This document shows positions 14,980 through 23,712 of a stretch of DNA of 44,917 nucleotides, in pieces; position 1 is the stretch's first letter, and each line of letters opens with the position of its first letter. This DNA is from an uncultured Spirochaetales bacterium. GTDB taxonomy: Bacteria > Spirochaetota > Spirochaetia > Sphaerochaetales > Sphaerochaetaceae. Position numbers and translations under genes: made by a program. The stretch covers positions 1 to 44,917 of the forward strand of contig CAKQJZ010000007.1 of NCBI GenBank assembly GCA_934247875.1, read 5' to 3'. The notes beneath the pieces were generated by a model. That model worked only from the letters and a program-made list of their open reading frames with translations. It did not search any database and was not told the origin of the DNA.

Positions 14980-16416
14980 ATGGATTATGATGTTGCTGTG
15001 ATAGGCGGTGGAGTAGCAGGTGCTGCTGCTCTCAGATACCTATCACTTCTGAATGCCAAGTGCGCTCTATTTGAAAAAGAAGAGGATATATCATCGGGAA
15101 CAACAAAAGCCAATAGCGGTATTGTTCATGCAGGCTATGACCCAGAGCCAGGAACACTTAAGGCCAAGCTGAATATCAGAGGCGTTGAGCTGATGAAGAA
15201 AGAGAGCGAGCTGCTTGGTTTTGATTATAAAAACAATGGTGCCTTAGTTATTTCATTAACTCATGAAGATGATTATAAGCTAGAAGAGCTCTATAATCGC
15301 GGCCTTGTTAATGGCGTTAAGGATATGGAGATAATAAGCGGGGATGATGCACGCAGAATTGAGCCTCATTTATCATCATCTGTTACTAAAGCGCTCCATC
15401 TGAAGTCTAGCAGCATAGTCTGTCCATTCTCTTTGACAGAGGCTCTCAGTGAGAATGCTTATGAGAATGGAGCTGAATTATTCTTCAATAAAGAAGTTGT
15501 TGATATTTGCCCAATAGATAATGGCTGGAAGATCATATTCAGCGATAATGAGTCTGTAACTGCATCGTATGTCGTCAACGCAGCGGGGCTATATGCAGAT
15601 AAGCTCAATAACTTAGTCTCTACAAAGAAACTCAATATTACGCCAAAACGTGGCTGCTATATGCTCTTTGATAAATCAACTAAGGGCTACATAAACAGCA
15701 CTATATTCCAGATCCCAACAGATAAAGGCAAAGGCGTGCTGGTAACACCAACAGTCCATGGAAACCTGATGATTGGTCCAACAGCTGTCTTCCAGAATGA
15801 TAAAGCAGATAGATCAACGCTCCAAGAAAATCTCGACTTAATAGCACGTGATGCGCTTAAGAGCGTTGATAGCATTCCTTTTAAGAAGGTAATCACATCA
15901 TTTGCAGGTCTTAGGGCACATGAAGATGGCGATGACTTCGTAATAGGGGAAGCAGAAGGAGCTCCTGGCTTTTTCAATGTAGCAGGGATAGAGAGCCCTG
16001 GACTGAGTGCATCTCTTGCAATTGGCGAATATGTAGCTAGTCTCATTGAGAAGAAGGGATCTTTTAGCAAGAAAGCTGATCCTGTTCTCAGACGAGAGCG
16101 TCCAATAAGAGTCAGCGAGCTACCAAAGTCAGAACTAGAACGCCTTGTCGCTTCTAATCCTTTGTATGGCAAAGTAGTATGCAGATGTGAGCTAGTTACA
16201 GAGGGTGAGATTATTGATTCAATAACAAGACATGTAGGTGCTAAGAGCATGGATGGAATCAAGCGAAGAGTAAGAGCTGGCATGGGAAGATGCCAGGCAG
16301 GCTTCTGTACTCCTCGCGTAATGGAACTATTAGCTGAGTACACAGGCAAATCTATCTATGATGTCTCAAAGAACAATGAGAACTCAAAAGTAATCACAGG
16401 GGGCGAGAATGATTGA
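14980..16416 (+). CDS. glpA: GlpA-like FAD-dependent glycerol-3-phosphate dehydrogenase
   Basis: This 478-residue flavoprotein probably oxidises glycerol 3-phosphate to dihydroxyacetone phosphate. The N-terminal FAD site is AVIGGGVAGAAALRYL, with SSGTTKANSGIVHAGYDPEPGTLKAKLN just after, as in the GlpA/LhgO family. The C-terminal part (about 395-455) is a BFD-type [2Fe-2S] domain with four cysteines, CRC and CQAGFC. A GAGG site precedes the ATG. The next gene starts inside its end (overlap of 8 bases). The three-gene set with an NAD(P)-linked oxidoreductase and DUF1667 occurs beside glycerol kinase in other bacteria, for example Thermotoga. L-2-hydroxyglutarate oxidase is the main alternative. 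Confidence 0.8.
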   Translation: MDYDVAVIGGGVAGAAALRYLSLLNAKCALFEKEEDISSGTTKANSGIVHAGYDPEPGTLKAKLNIRGVELMKKESELLGFDYKNNGALVISLTHEDDYKLEELYNRGLVNGVKDMEIISGDDARRIEPHLSSSVTKALHLKSSSIVCPFSLTEALSENAYENGAELFFNKEVVDICPIDNGWKIIFSDNESVTASYVVNAAGLYADKLNNLVSTKKLNITPKRGCYMLFDKSTKGYINSTIFQIPTDKGKGVLVTPTVHGNLMIGPTAVFQNDKADRSTLQENLDLIARDALKSVDSIPFKKVITSFAGLRAHEDGDDFVIGEAEGAPGFFNVAGIESPGLSASLAIGEYVASLIEKKGSFSKKADPVLRRERPIRVSELPKSELERLVASNPLYGKVVCRCELVTEGEIIDSITRHVGAKSMDGIKRRVRAGMGRCQAGFCTPRVMELLAEYTGKSIYDVSKNNENSKVITGGEND

Positions 16417-17647
16417 CGTAGTAATCATAGGAGGAGGCCCTGCTGGACTTGCTGCTGCGCTTGGCGCGAAAAAAGGTGGAGCAGGGAGCATTCTGATCAT
16501 TGAAAGAAGCGATAAGCTAGGTGGAATTCTGGGTCAATGCATACATAACGGCTTTGGTCTCCATACTTTCAAAGAAGAGCTTACTGGACCTGAATATGCA
16601 TATCGCTTCATAAAGCAAGTAGAAGAAGAGAATATTCCATATCTTCTCAATTCCACAGTTCTTGATGTCTCAGATCATAAAGTCACATATATCAATGAGA
16701 GCGAAGGCTTAGTAACACTTGATGCTAAAGCAATAGTGCTTGCAATGGGGTGCAGAGAGAGACCAAGAGGAGCTTTGAATATTCCAGGAACGAGGCCATC
16801 TGGCATTTTCAGTGCTGGAACTGCGCAGCGCTTAGTGAATATCGAGGGTGTTAAGCTTGGCCGCCGTGTCCTTATTCTTGGCTCTGGAGATATTGGTCTC
16901 ATTATGGCACGCAGAATGACGCTAGAAGGTGCTAAAGTTGAAGCAGTTGTTGAGCTTATGCCATACTCATCGGGCTTGAAGCGCAATATCGTGCAATGCT
17001 TAGATGACTTCAATATCCCGCTATATCTTTCACACACTATCACTAAGATAGAAGGAAATGATCACTTGGAAGGTGTAGTTGTTTCAGAAGTAGATGAGAA
17101 TAGAAAACCTATAAAAGGTACAGAGATTCACTTTGATGTCGATACTCTGCTTCTCTCTGTTGGACTCCTTCCTGAAAATGAGCTTTCATCATCTGCCCAC
17201 GTCTCTTTGTCTCCTATAACAGGAGGTCCTATAGTAGATGATGAGCTTGAGACAGATGTTGATGGCATCTTTGCCTCTGGCAATGTGCTTCATGTCCATG
17301 ATTTAGTTGACTATGTATCAGAAGAGGCTGAGAAGGCTGGCTTAAGTGCTGCGCGGTATACAAAGAAGACAAAAGACCTTGTAGATGTAAAGACAAGCGG
17401 CATTGTCAGATACACAGTTCCAGAGCGCATTAGCCGCAATATTGATGATGATCTGATAATACGTTTCAGAGTCTCCAATGTCGTCAGGAATGGGAAGATA
17501 AAGATTTTCATCAACGGTAATCTTGTCACAGAGCTGAAGCGCAGGATTATGGCTCCTGGAGAGATGGAGAGCGTGAAGCTTAAAGCATCATGCTTTGGCG
17601 GGCAGATTGAAACAATTGAAGTCTATGCAGGAGGAGATGATGAGTAA
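16409..17647 (+). CDS. NAD(P)/FAD-dependent oxidoreductase, GlpB-like partner
   Basis: This 412-residue pyridine nucleotide-disulphide oxidoreductase-type flavoprotein has an N-terminal FAD site (VVIIGGGPAGLAAALGAKKGG), a middle NAD(P) site (RVLILGSGDIGLIMARRMTLEGAKVEAVVE) and the closing FAD motif (VDGIFASGNVLHVHDLVDYV). No redox-active CxxxxC disulphide is seen; GILGQCIHNGFG occupies that place. It likely passes electrons from the GlpA-like subunit to a carrier or nicotinamide. Its start lies inside the end of glpA and its stop overlaps the DUF1667 gene. Confidence 0.82.
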   Translation: MIDVVIIGGGPAGLAAALGAKKGGAGSILIIERSDKLGGILGQCIHNGFGLHTFKEELTGPEYAYRFIKQVEEENIPYLLNSTVLDVSDHKVTYINESEGLVTLDAKAIVLAMGCRERPRGALNIPGTRPSGIFSAGTAQRLVNIEGVKLGRRVLILGSGDIGLIMARRMTLEGAKVEAVVELMPYSSGLKRNIVQCLDDFNIPLYLSHTITKIEGNDHLEGVVVSEVDENRKPIKGTEIHFDVDTLLLSVGLLPENELSSSAHVSLSPITGGPIVDDELETDVDGIFASGNVLHVHDLVDYVSEEAEKAGLSAARYTKKTKDLVDVKTSGIVRYTVPERISRNIDDDLIIRFRVSNVVRNGKIKIFINGNLVTELKRRIMAPGEMESVKLKASCFGGQIETIEVYAGGDDE

Positions 17648-18005
17648 AAGAGAACTTACATGTATAGGCTGTCCTCTAGGCTGCATAATAACTCTCGAAA
17701 TGGATGGAGATAAGATTCTGTCTATTGCTGGCAACTCATGTCTAAATGGCAAGAAGTATGCAGAGAATGAAGTAACAGCGCCTAAGCGTGTGCTGACAAC
17801 GTCTCTAAGAGTAAATGATAGCAAGAGCGACTATATGTGCTCAGTTAAAACAAATGGCGCTATAGCGAAAGATAAAGTCATTGAAGCTTGCAATATCTTA
17901 AAGGGAGTAGCGCTTTTTCCGCCTATCAAGATAGGTGATGTAGTTTATAAGAACATAGTAGATAGCGGCATTGATGTTGTTGCAACCAGAAATATTGAAT
18001 CATAA
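17640..18005 (+). CDS. DUF1667 protein, probable iron-sulphur subunit
   Basis: This 121-residue protein begins TCIGCPLGC (cysteines at 8, 11 and 15) with another cysteine in AGNSCLNG, a likely metal or iron-sulphur site. DUF1667 proteins are regularly the third member of this glycerol-3-phosphate dehydrogenase operon, and a role as electron-transfer subunit is the usual inference. Two adjacent ATG codons (17637 and 17640) overlap the previous stop; 17640 has the better spacing from AGGAGG. A two-way terminator follows. Confidence 0.82.
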   Translation: MSKRELTCIGCPLGCIITLEMDGDKILSIAGNSCLNGKKYAENEVTAPKRVLTTSLRVNDSKSDYMCSVKTNGAIAKDKVIEACNILKGVALFPPIKIGDVVYKNIVDSGIDVVATRNIES

Positions 18006-18010
18006 AGAAA

Positions 18011-18040
18011 GGCAGCGCTGAGGCTGCCTCTCTTCTGATT
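18011..18040. terminator. bidirectional terminator between converging genes
   Basis: GGCAGC (18011-18016) pairs with GCTGCC (18023-18028). TCTCTT follows on the plus strand and, on the minus strand, TTTCTTT. It separates the glycerol phosphate operon from the M20 peptidase operon. Confidence 0.7.
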
Positions 18041-18048
18041 ATCGCGGG

Positions 18049-19362
18049 TCAGATTTTCTTTATTATTGTCTTATAGAACTCGATAGCTTTAGGTAGTGAT
18101 GAGATGAACATGTTCTCATCCTTTGCGTGGATGCTATCAAGCTGCTGCTGGTCTATGTAGATAGGCGCAAATCTAATAGCGTCATCTGTAACGATAGAGT
18201 AGTAGTAAGCATCTGTTCCACCTGTCATTACATATGGAGTTGGGATTACATTAGGGTAGAGTTCTTTGACTGTATTCTCAACAAGCTTGAATGCCTTACC
18301 GTTGTGGTCTACAGGCTTCTGAGGTTCCTTGCATCCTGTGTAATCAGCAACTAGATCATACTTCTTAAGGTATGGATCAAGAATCTCTTTTGTCTTCTCA
18401 ACACCTTGGTGCTGGATGAATCTTGTGTTGATATTTACCCATGCACGTTCTGGCAGTACGTTTCTGCCCTCTGATCCGCCGCACATAGTGAATGCCATAG
18501 TAGTTCTAAGCATTGCAGCTCCCTTTGGAGAAGAGGATGAGATAGCTTTAGTTACTATTGGCTTAAGTCCCTTAGCATGTTTCATAGCAAACCCCATAAT
18601 GCCTTTTGCATGAGGTCCAAGACGCTTGAACATCTCAAGTACAGTATCACTTAGTTCGATAGTGTTAGGGTTGTGCTGCTCTAAATCATTTATGAATGCA
18701 GCAAGTCGCGCAATTGGTGTGTTCTTTCCAGGCGCTGATGCGTGTCCGCCAGAAGAGTATGCACTTACAACAATATTGCCTGTGCCTTTTTCAACTGTTC
18801 CAATCATAGCAAATCTGCCTTCAACTCCAGGCATAGGACTGTCGACAATCATTCCGCCTTCATCCATCAATAGCTGCAGCTTAACGCCTTGGCTCTTTAA
18901 GTACTCAGCTGTCTTAGGAGCACCTGAGCCTGCAACCTCTTCAGTTGAAGAAGATGCGATATAAACATCACAGGAAGGAGTGTAGTTCTCTTCAAGAAGC
19001 TCTTCAACAGATTGGAATATGCACATAAGAGAACCTTTGGTATCTACAGTGCCACGGCCCCAGACTCTATTCTCTTCAATAGCACCTGAGAATGGAGGAT
19101 ATTTCCATTCTCCCTCTGCAGGTACTACATCCTGGTGGCTCATCAGGAGAATAGGTTCGCTTTTGCCATTTCCTTTCCATTTGATAAGCAGAGAAGAGTC
19201 TATGTATTTTACTTCACACTTTGAGAATACAAGCGGGAATAGTTCTTTTAAACATTCATGGAAGCGATCAAACTTCTCAGTATTAGGTACATCTGGCTGT
19301 GATACAGTCTCAACCTGTATCATTTTTGAGAGCTTTTCTGCATAAGATAGTGCATCGTTCAT
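18049..19362 (-). CDS. M20-family zinc peptidase
   Basis: This 437-residue metallopeptidase of the M20/ArgE/DapE/carboxypeptidase group has metal and catalytic motifs in order: LMSHQDVVP (His-x-Asp), WGRGTVDTKGSL (bridging Asp) and SSSTEEVAGSG (catalytic Glu pair). A dimerisation-domain segment, SAYSSGGHASAPGKNTPIARLA, and a C-terminal TGGTDAYYY follow. The size fits peptidases that cleave dipeptides or N-acyl amino acids. It is the last gene of an operon with two membrane proteins, its ATG overlapping the preceding stop (ATGA), which suggests uptake and cleavage of a peptide or acylated amino acid. The substrate is unknown. Confidence 0.87.
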   Translation of the reverse strand: MNDALSYAEKLSKMIQVETVSQPDVPNTEKFDRFHECLKELFPLVFSKCEVKYIDSSLLIKWKGNGKSEPILLMSHQDVVPAEGEWKYPPFSGAIEENRVWGRGTVDTKGSLMCIFQSVEELLEENYTPSCDVYIASSSTEEVAGSGAPKTAEYLKSQGVKLQLLMDEGGMIVDSPMPGVEGRFAMIGTVEKGTGNIVVSAYSSGGHASAPGKNTPIARLAAFINDLEQHNPNTIELSDTVLEMFKRLGPHAKGIMGFAMKHAKGLKPIVTKAISSSSPKGAAMLRTTMAFTMCGGSEGRNVLPERAWVNINTRFIQHQGVEKTKEILDPYLKKYDLVADYTGCKEPQKPVDHNGKAFKLVENTVKELYPNVIPTPYVMTGGTDAYYYSIVTDDAIRFAPIYIDQQQLDSIHAKDENMFISSLPKAIEFYKTIIKKI

Positions 19363-20045
19363 TTGTTTTCCTCCTCTAGCATTCCCTTCTTATATAAAAG
19401 GAATGCGATGCCGATAGCCATTGCTCCTACAGCTATCATCATAATAGTAGTCTGCTCGATAAGTGCTGGAACTGCTATGCAAAGCACAGTCATCAGTATT
19501 ACAGGAAGCGCTGTGATCTTCCAGCTCTTCTGGCAATATTGAAGTCCTAGTGCACCGAATAGGGAAGGCAGGAGATTATCAAAAGCTGGTTTCAGAGTAG
19601 GGCTTTGAAGTATAGGTGTCAAAGGAATCAGCAATAGCACTCCGATGAAGATTACGAGCATTGTGACAAGAGAAGATGTAGCAACAGCTAGAGTTGTTAT
19701 AACGCCATCTTCTTTAGTTCCTGCTTTAGTGCCAGCTATCTCACGTGCATTATAAGCGCAAGGGAGCTTCATGTTCAGAATATTTCCTGTGATGAATGAA
19801 AGGTATGAAGCGCCTGCACCCAAAATAGGAACATAGATCAGGAACTCTACGATACTGATTGGAATGTATGTAGCGCCTATTCTCAATAGGCCTTTTGTGT
19901 AGCCTGACCAGTTAATCGAGGTCTTTAGGATTGCTGAGAAAACAAATGGAAGAGCGAAAAGCAATGCAATGCCTATTGAGTTCATTATTATTCCATCTCT
20001 ATGGATGCTTTTCTCGAATTCTGAATAATCAAACTTATCGTCCAT
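19359..20045 (-). CDS. integral membrane protein, probable transporter subunit
   Basis: This 228-residue protein has about six hydrophobic segments and short polar loops. The first 18 residues are charged and probably cytoplasmic. Features include two-helix blocks ending in LLIPLTP and a conserved-looking loop, NILNMKLPCAYNAREIAGTKAGTKEDG. I do not recognise a named family with confidence. It lies between a DUF5058 membrane protein and an M20 peptidase in a tight operon, preceded by GGAGG, and probably forms a membrane complex with the DUF5058 protein. Confidence 0.72.
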   Translation of the reverse strand: MDDKFDYSEFEKSIHRDGIIMNSIGIALLFALPFVFSAILKTSINWSGYTKGLLRIGATYIPISIVEFLIYVPILGAGASYLSFITGNILNMKLPCAYNAREIAGTKAGTKEDGVITTLAVATSSLVTMLVIFIGVLLLIPLTPILQSPTLKPAFDNLLPSLFGALGLQYCQKSWKITALPVILMTVLCIAVPALIEQTTIMMIAVGAMAIGIAFLLYKKGMLEEENK

Positions 20046-20047
20046 GA

Positions 20048-20788
20048 TCAGCCTCCGATCCTTGTAAATAGAATAGATGACGCCATTGCTATGAGCATTG
20101 AGATTGAGAGTGCGAAGTTCTCAAGCCATTTAAAGCCTTTCTTCTCAAATACCAGGCAAAGCTTCATGACAACGGCTGCTACAAGTGCTGTTAAGAGTGG
20201 TATATATGATATTCCTCTAGCAGCTTCTGCAATGTATGAACCAATGAATGTTCCGCAGAAACCTATGAATAGGCTGACCATAGCCCAGTCAGAAAAGCTC
20301 TGCTTATTCTCACTTTGAGCATTCTTATTCATTATTTTGTTGCAACGCTTAGAGTAGCTTTTGCAAAACAGGATCGTGCATATGATTCCAGCAGATATTC
20401 CGCTTGTCATAACAGCAAGGATTGTAACTAGGTTTTCTGTAGTTAGAACTGAAGAATCTAGAGTTGTGCCCATAGCCTGTGATGCTGCTTCAGCGGCTAT
20501 AGCCTCGTATGAGAGGTTGCCAACAACGCTGAGCCTAAGCCAGGAAGTAGGAACGCCTAAGCTTCCAGAGAGCGCAATGACTCCAAGCAAAATCGAAATA
20601 GATGGAACAACAGTGAATAGGGCAGATGAAGTGATAGTCTTTTTGAGCGCACTTTTATCCATCCCAATCTTGATGCCAGCTCTATATGTCTTGATTATGA
20701 AGTAGACGCAGCCTAGTGCTACAAATAATAGCACTGCACCTACAACGAGATATAATGCAGCTGAATTAGCTGCTGTGATATAGCTCAT
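20048..20788 (-). CDS. DUF5058-family membrane protein
   Basis: This 246-residue protein has about six membrane segments. The stretch AVLLFVALGCVYFIIKTYRAGIKIGMDKSALKKTITSSALFTVVPSISILLGVIALSGSLGVPTSWLRLSVVGNLSYE is characteristic of DUF5058, often found beside M20 peptidases and a second membrane protein. The ATG at 20788 is chosen because AGGAGG precedes it at the right distance; the upstream in-frame extension is rich in Phe and Ile and lacks such a site. It is the first gene of the three-gene operon. Confidence 0.75.
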   Translation of the reverse strand: MSYITAANSAALYLVVGAVLLFVALGCVYFIIKTYRAGIKIGMDKSALKKTITSSALFTVVPSISILLGVIALSGSLGVPTSWLRLSVVGNLSYEAIAAEAASQAMGTTLDSSVLTTENLVTILAVMTSGISAGIICTILFCKSYSKRCNKIMNKNAQSENKQSFSDWAMVSLFIGFCGTFIGSYIAEAARGISYIPLLTALVAAVVMKLCLVFEKKGFKWLENFALSISMLIAMASSILFTRIGG

Positions 20789-20987
20789 TTCTCCTCCTAG
20801 ATAAAGGAAAGTGTAGTTCTTTAATAAGATTAATACAAATGGAAAACGAATAATCGTGATAAAAGGAAACAAAGGCAAAATAGCATCATGCATTAGCATG
20901 TCTTAAGTATTGATCTAACTCTTTATACAAATGCATATATAATAGAAAACTAGCAATTGTTGCAAAAATCTATTGCAAAGAGGGCTT

Positions 20988-21428
20988 ATGAATATACAGA
21001 GAGATCCTAAGAAGTATTATTTCTCAGATTTGGGATTAAGAAATGCAAGGATAAACTTCCGTCAGTTTAATGAGTCTCATTCAATGGAAAATGTTATATA
21101 CAATGAACTCAGAATGAGAGGTTATAATGTAGATGTTGGCATTGTACCAATTGCTGAAAGGAATAATGAAGGCAAAGTTTTAAGAAAACAGCTTGAAGTC
21201 GATTTCGTTTGCAATTTGGGTTCTTCTAGGTATTATATTCAATCTGCTTATTCTTTGCCTGATGAAGAGAAACGAAATCAAAAAATAAGACCATTCAGAA
21301 AAATTGCTGATTCTTTCAAGAAAATCATAATAACAAAAGATATGGTTCTGCCAAACTATGACGATTATGGAATCTTGACACTCAATATATGTGATTTTCT
21401 GCTTGAGCCGAAGTGGATTGAGATGTGA
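20988..21428 (+). pseudogene. 5'-truncated AAA/DUF4143 ATPase, C-terminal domain only
   Basis: The 146 residues cover only the C-terminal part of the AAA_14/DUF4143 family, which is usually 380-430 residues. Family blocks are clear: KYYFSDLGLRNARINFRQ, MENVIYNELRMRGYNVDVGIV, KQLEVDFV, YYIQSAYSLPDEEK and DSFKKIIITKD. The ATPase half with Walker A and B is absent, and the upstream 190 bases do not encode it in any frame. An ATG at 20988 follows GAGGG, so a short protein could still be made. The full-length relative at 41341 is too different to be a recent duplicate. This is most likely a decayed gene. Confidence 0.75.
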
Positions 21429-21436
21429 GAGAAAGA

Positions 21437-21470
21437 GAGCTTCAAGATTTCTCCTGAAGCTCATGCTTTA
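21437..21470. terminator. bidirectional terminator
   Basis: GAGCTTCA (21437-21444) pairs perfectly with TGAAGCTC (21455-21462). The minus strand, used by citrate synthase, continues with CTCTTTCTCTC; the plus strand with ATGCTTTATCTTT. It lies between the truncated ATPase and the end of citrate synthase. Confidence 0.65.
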
Positions 21471-22766
21471 TCTTTCATTGATTGGGATTACTTCTCGTTT
21501 AGCCTCTCCTGTATATACCTGTCTTGGACGGCCTATCTTCTGATATGGATCATGTCTCCACTCTAGGTAATGAGCTATCCAGCCTGGGAGTCTGCCCATT
21601 GCGAATAGAACTGTGAACATAGATACAGGGATGCCCATCATATGGAATGTGATTCCTGTATAGAAGTCAACGTTAGGGTAGAGGTTGCGCGAGATGAAAT
21701 AATCATCATGAGTTGCTATTTCTTCAAGTTCCATTGCGATATCGAGAAGCGGATCTGTCTCTTTTTTAGCCGCAAGCACTTCTTTGCATAGAGATTTTGC
21801 GATTTTGGCTCTTGGGTCAAACGTCTTATAGACTCTGTGTCCAAAGCCTGAAAGTCTGAATGAGTCTTCTTTGTTCTTAGCTCTCTCAATGATCTCACTT
21901 GGCTTGATCTTCTCATTATGCATCTTCATCAGCATATCCATGACAGCCTGGTTAGCCCCGCCATGCTTGCTGCCCCAGAGTGCGCAGCAGCCAGCAGCGA
22001 CAGATGCATATAGATTAGCCTCTGATGAACCAACAAGTCTTACAGCGCTTGTTGAGCAATTCTGCTCATGGTCTGCATGTAGAATCAAGAGCTCATTGAG
22101 TGCTTTGACATGTAGTGGATCAGGTGCGTAGTTGTTTACAGAGCTGAAGAACATCATATTGAGGAAGTTAGCACAGTATGAGAGGTTGTATTGAGGATTT
22201 ACAAAGTCCAGGCCATTCATCTGGCGATAAGTGAATGCTGCAATAGTTCTCATCTTTGAAAGAAGTCTTGTTACAGTCAAGTCAATATTCTCTTCAGGGT
22301 CCTTCTCTTCAAGCTCTGGATAGAAAGCTGAAAGAGAAGCAACCATAGCAGATAATATGCCCATTGGATGTGCATCATGTGGGTAGCTCTTGAAGAAATC
22401 ACGCATATTGACGTGTAAGAGCGAGTGCTTATTCAGAAGCTCCTGGTATTTGAAACGCTCCTCAGCATTAGGAAGTGCACCTTTGATCAAGAGGTATGCA
22501 ACTTCGATGAAGTCACATTCTTTGACAAGGTCTTCAATGTCATAACCACGATAGCGCAGAATGCCTTTCTCTCCGTTTATGTAACAGATAGAAGACATGC
22601 ATGAGCCTGTATTAACAAAACCTGGGTCATAGGTAATATAGCCAGTGTCACGTCTGAGTTTTGATATATCAATAGATCTGTCGCCAAGGTTATCTACAAT
22701 GATGTTAGTCTTATACTCAACGCCATTGTCCAGAATTATTCTGGCTTTTCCTTCTTCAATCTGCAT
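21468..22766 (-). CDS. gltA: citrate synthase
   Basis: This 432-residue enzyme condenses acetyl-CoA and oxaloacetate to citrate, feeding the aconitase and isocitrate dehydrogenase encoded at 6639-9784. The catalytic region is intact: LHADHEQNCSTSAVR, the catalytic His in WGSKHGGAN, GFGHRVYKTFDPRA and the catalytic Asp in YPNVDFYTG. It has the length of the type II hexameric, E. coli-like enzymes with a small N-terminal beta domain. GGAGG precedes the ATG, and the upstream dehydrogenase gene ends 3 bases before it, so the two are probably one transcript. With no other TCA enzyme in view, a branch toward 2-oxoglutarate is the likely purpose. Confidence 0.95.
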   Translation of the reverse strand: MQIEEGKARIILDNGVEYKTNIIVDNLGDRSIDISKLRRDTGYITYDPGFVNTGSCMSSICYINGEKGILRYRGYDIEDLVKECDFIEVAYLLIKGALPNAEERFKYQELLNKHSLLHVNMRDFFKSYPHDAHPMGILSAMVASLSAFYPELEEKDPEENIDLTVTRLLSKMRTIAAFTYRQMNGLDFVNPQYNLSYCANFLNMMFFSSVNNYAPDPLHVKALNELLILHADHEQNCSTSAVRLVGSSEANLYASVAAGCCALWGSKHGGANQAVMDMLMKMHNEKIKPSEIIERAKNKEDSFRLSGFGHRVYKTFDPRAKIAKSLCKEVLAAKKETDPLLDIAMELEEIATHDDYFISRNLYPNVDFYTGITFHMMGIPVSMFTVLFAMGRLPGWIAHYLEWRHDPYQKIGRPRQVYTGEAKREVIPINER

Positions 22767-22769
22767 TTA

Positions 22770-23648
22770 TTACCTCCCTGAAAGAGTCTCTAAAGCTTTT
22801 ACAAGAGCCTGTGTTCCTTTTCGGCCATAGCCCTGAGCTTTAAGTGCTGTATATAGCTCTTTAGTAAGCGCAAGGGAAGGAAGAGATAAATCCATAGCAT
22901 CTGCTTCCTCTAGCGCTATCTTCATATCTTTGATGAAGTGCTCAACCATGAAGCCTGGCTCCATATTGCCATTGATTACTTTTGGAGCAAGATTATCGAG
23001 AGTCCAGCATCCAGCAGCGCCTTTTGATATAGTCGCAACAAGAGTTTCTAGGTCCAAGCCTGCTCTAGCGCCATATACCAGTGCCTCAGATACTCCTGCC
23101 ATAGTTCCAGCAATAACTATCTGGTTGCACATCTTAGCATGCTGACCTGATCCTACTTTTCCATGATATGAGATATTTGTGCCCATAGCTTTCAACAGTG
23201 GCTCAAGTGCTTTTACATCTTTCTCTTCACCACCAGTCATTATTGTAAGCTTTCCATTTATAGCGCCAATCTCTCCGCCTGATACTGGTGCATCTACAAG
23301 TGTTGCGCCTTTTTCTCTGAGCTCTTTGTCTATTCTGATTTCAAGAGAAGGCTTTGTAGTTGTCATATCTACGAATATCTGACCTTCTTTAGCACCCTTA
23401 ATAAGTCCTTTCTCTCCGAGGTATACCTCTTCAACATCTTTGGGGTATCCAACGATAGTGAAGACGATTTCACTCTTTTCTGCTACTGCTGCAGGACTTT
23501 CAAGCCAGGTTGCTCCTTCTTTGATGAGCATTTCAGCTTTTTCCTTAGTTCTTGTGTAAATGAATAATTCATTTCCATTTTCCATAAGATGGTGGCACAT
23601 TGGGCTACCCATAATACCAATTCCGATAAATCCGATTTTCTTATTCAT
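22770..23648 (-). CDS. beta-hydroxyacid dehydrogenase (GarR / 3-hydroxyisobutyrate dehydrogenase family)
   Basis: This 292-residue NAD(P)-dependent dehydrogenase has the nucleotide site KIGFIGIGIMGSPMCHHLMENG at the N-terminus, the substrate loop FVDMTTTKPSLE, DAPVSGGEIGAINGKLTIMTGG, and the catalytic lysine in GSGQHAKMCNQIVIAG. It could be 2-hydroxy-3-oxopropionate (tartronate semialdehyde) reductase or 3-hydroxyisobutyrate dehydrogenase; motifs do not separate them. The ATG at 23648 is preferred over an upstream in-frame TTG. It directly precedes citrate synthase on the same strand. A divergent ArsR regulator gene lies 64 bases away and may control it. Confidence 0.85.
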   Translation of the reverse strand: MNKKIGFIGIGIMGSPMCHHLMENGNELFIYTRTKEKAEMLIKEGATWLESPAAVAEKSEIVFTIVGYPKDVEEVYLGEKGLIKGAKEGQIFVDMTTTKPSLEIRIDKELREKGATLVDAPVSGGEIGAINGKLTIMTGGEEKDVKALEPLLKAMGTNISYHGKVGSGQHAKMCNQIVIAGTMAGVSEALVYGARAGLDLETLVATISKGAAGCWTLDNLAPKVINGNMEPGFMVEHFIKDMKIALEEADAMDLSLPSLALTKELYTALKAQGYGRKGTQALVKALETLSGR

Positions 23649-23712
23649 TTTCGTTAGTTTCCTCAAAGATAGATTATGATTTATGATAGACTAATAAAGT
23701 GCGGAGGAAAAG

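Noticed and set aside
15687..16349. 220-codon minus-strand frame opposite glpA
   Set aside because: Shadow of a clear FAD/iron-sulphur protein; no ribosome binding site and no recognisable family.
20789..20899. N-terminal extension of the DUF5058 protein
   Set aside because: Lacks a ribosome binding site, whereas ATG 20788 has AGGAGG at ideal spacing.
23660..23700. ArsR operator between the dehydrogenase and arsR
   Set aside because: ATGATTTATGATAGA-type repeats are direct and irregular; no convincing 12-2-12 inverted repeat was found.
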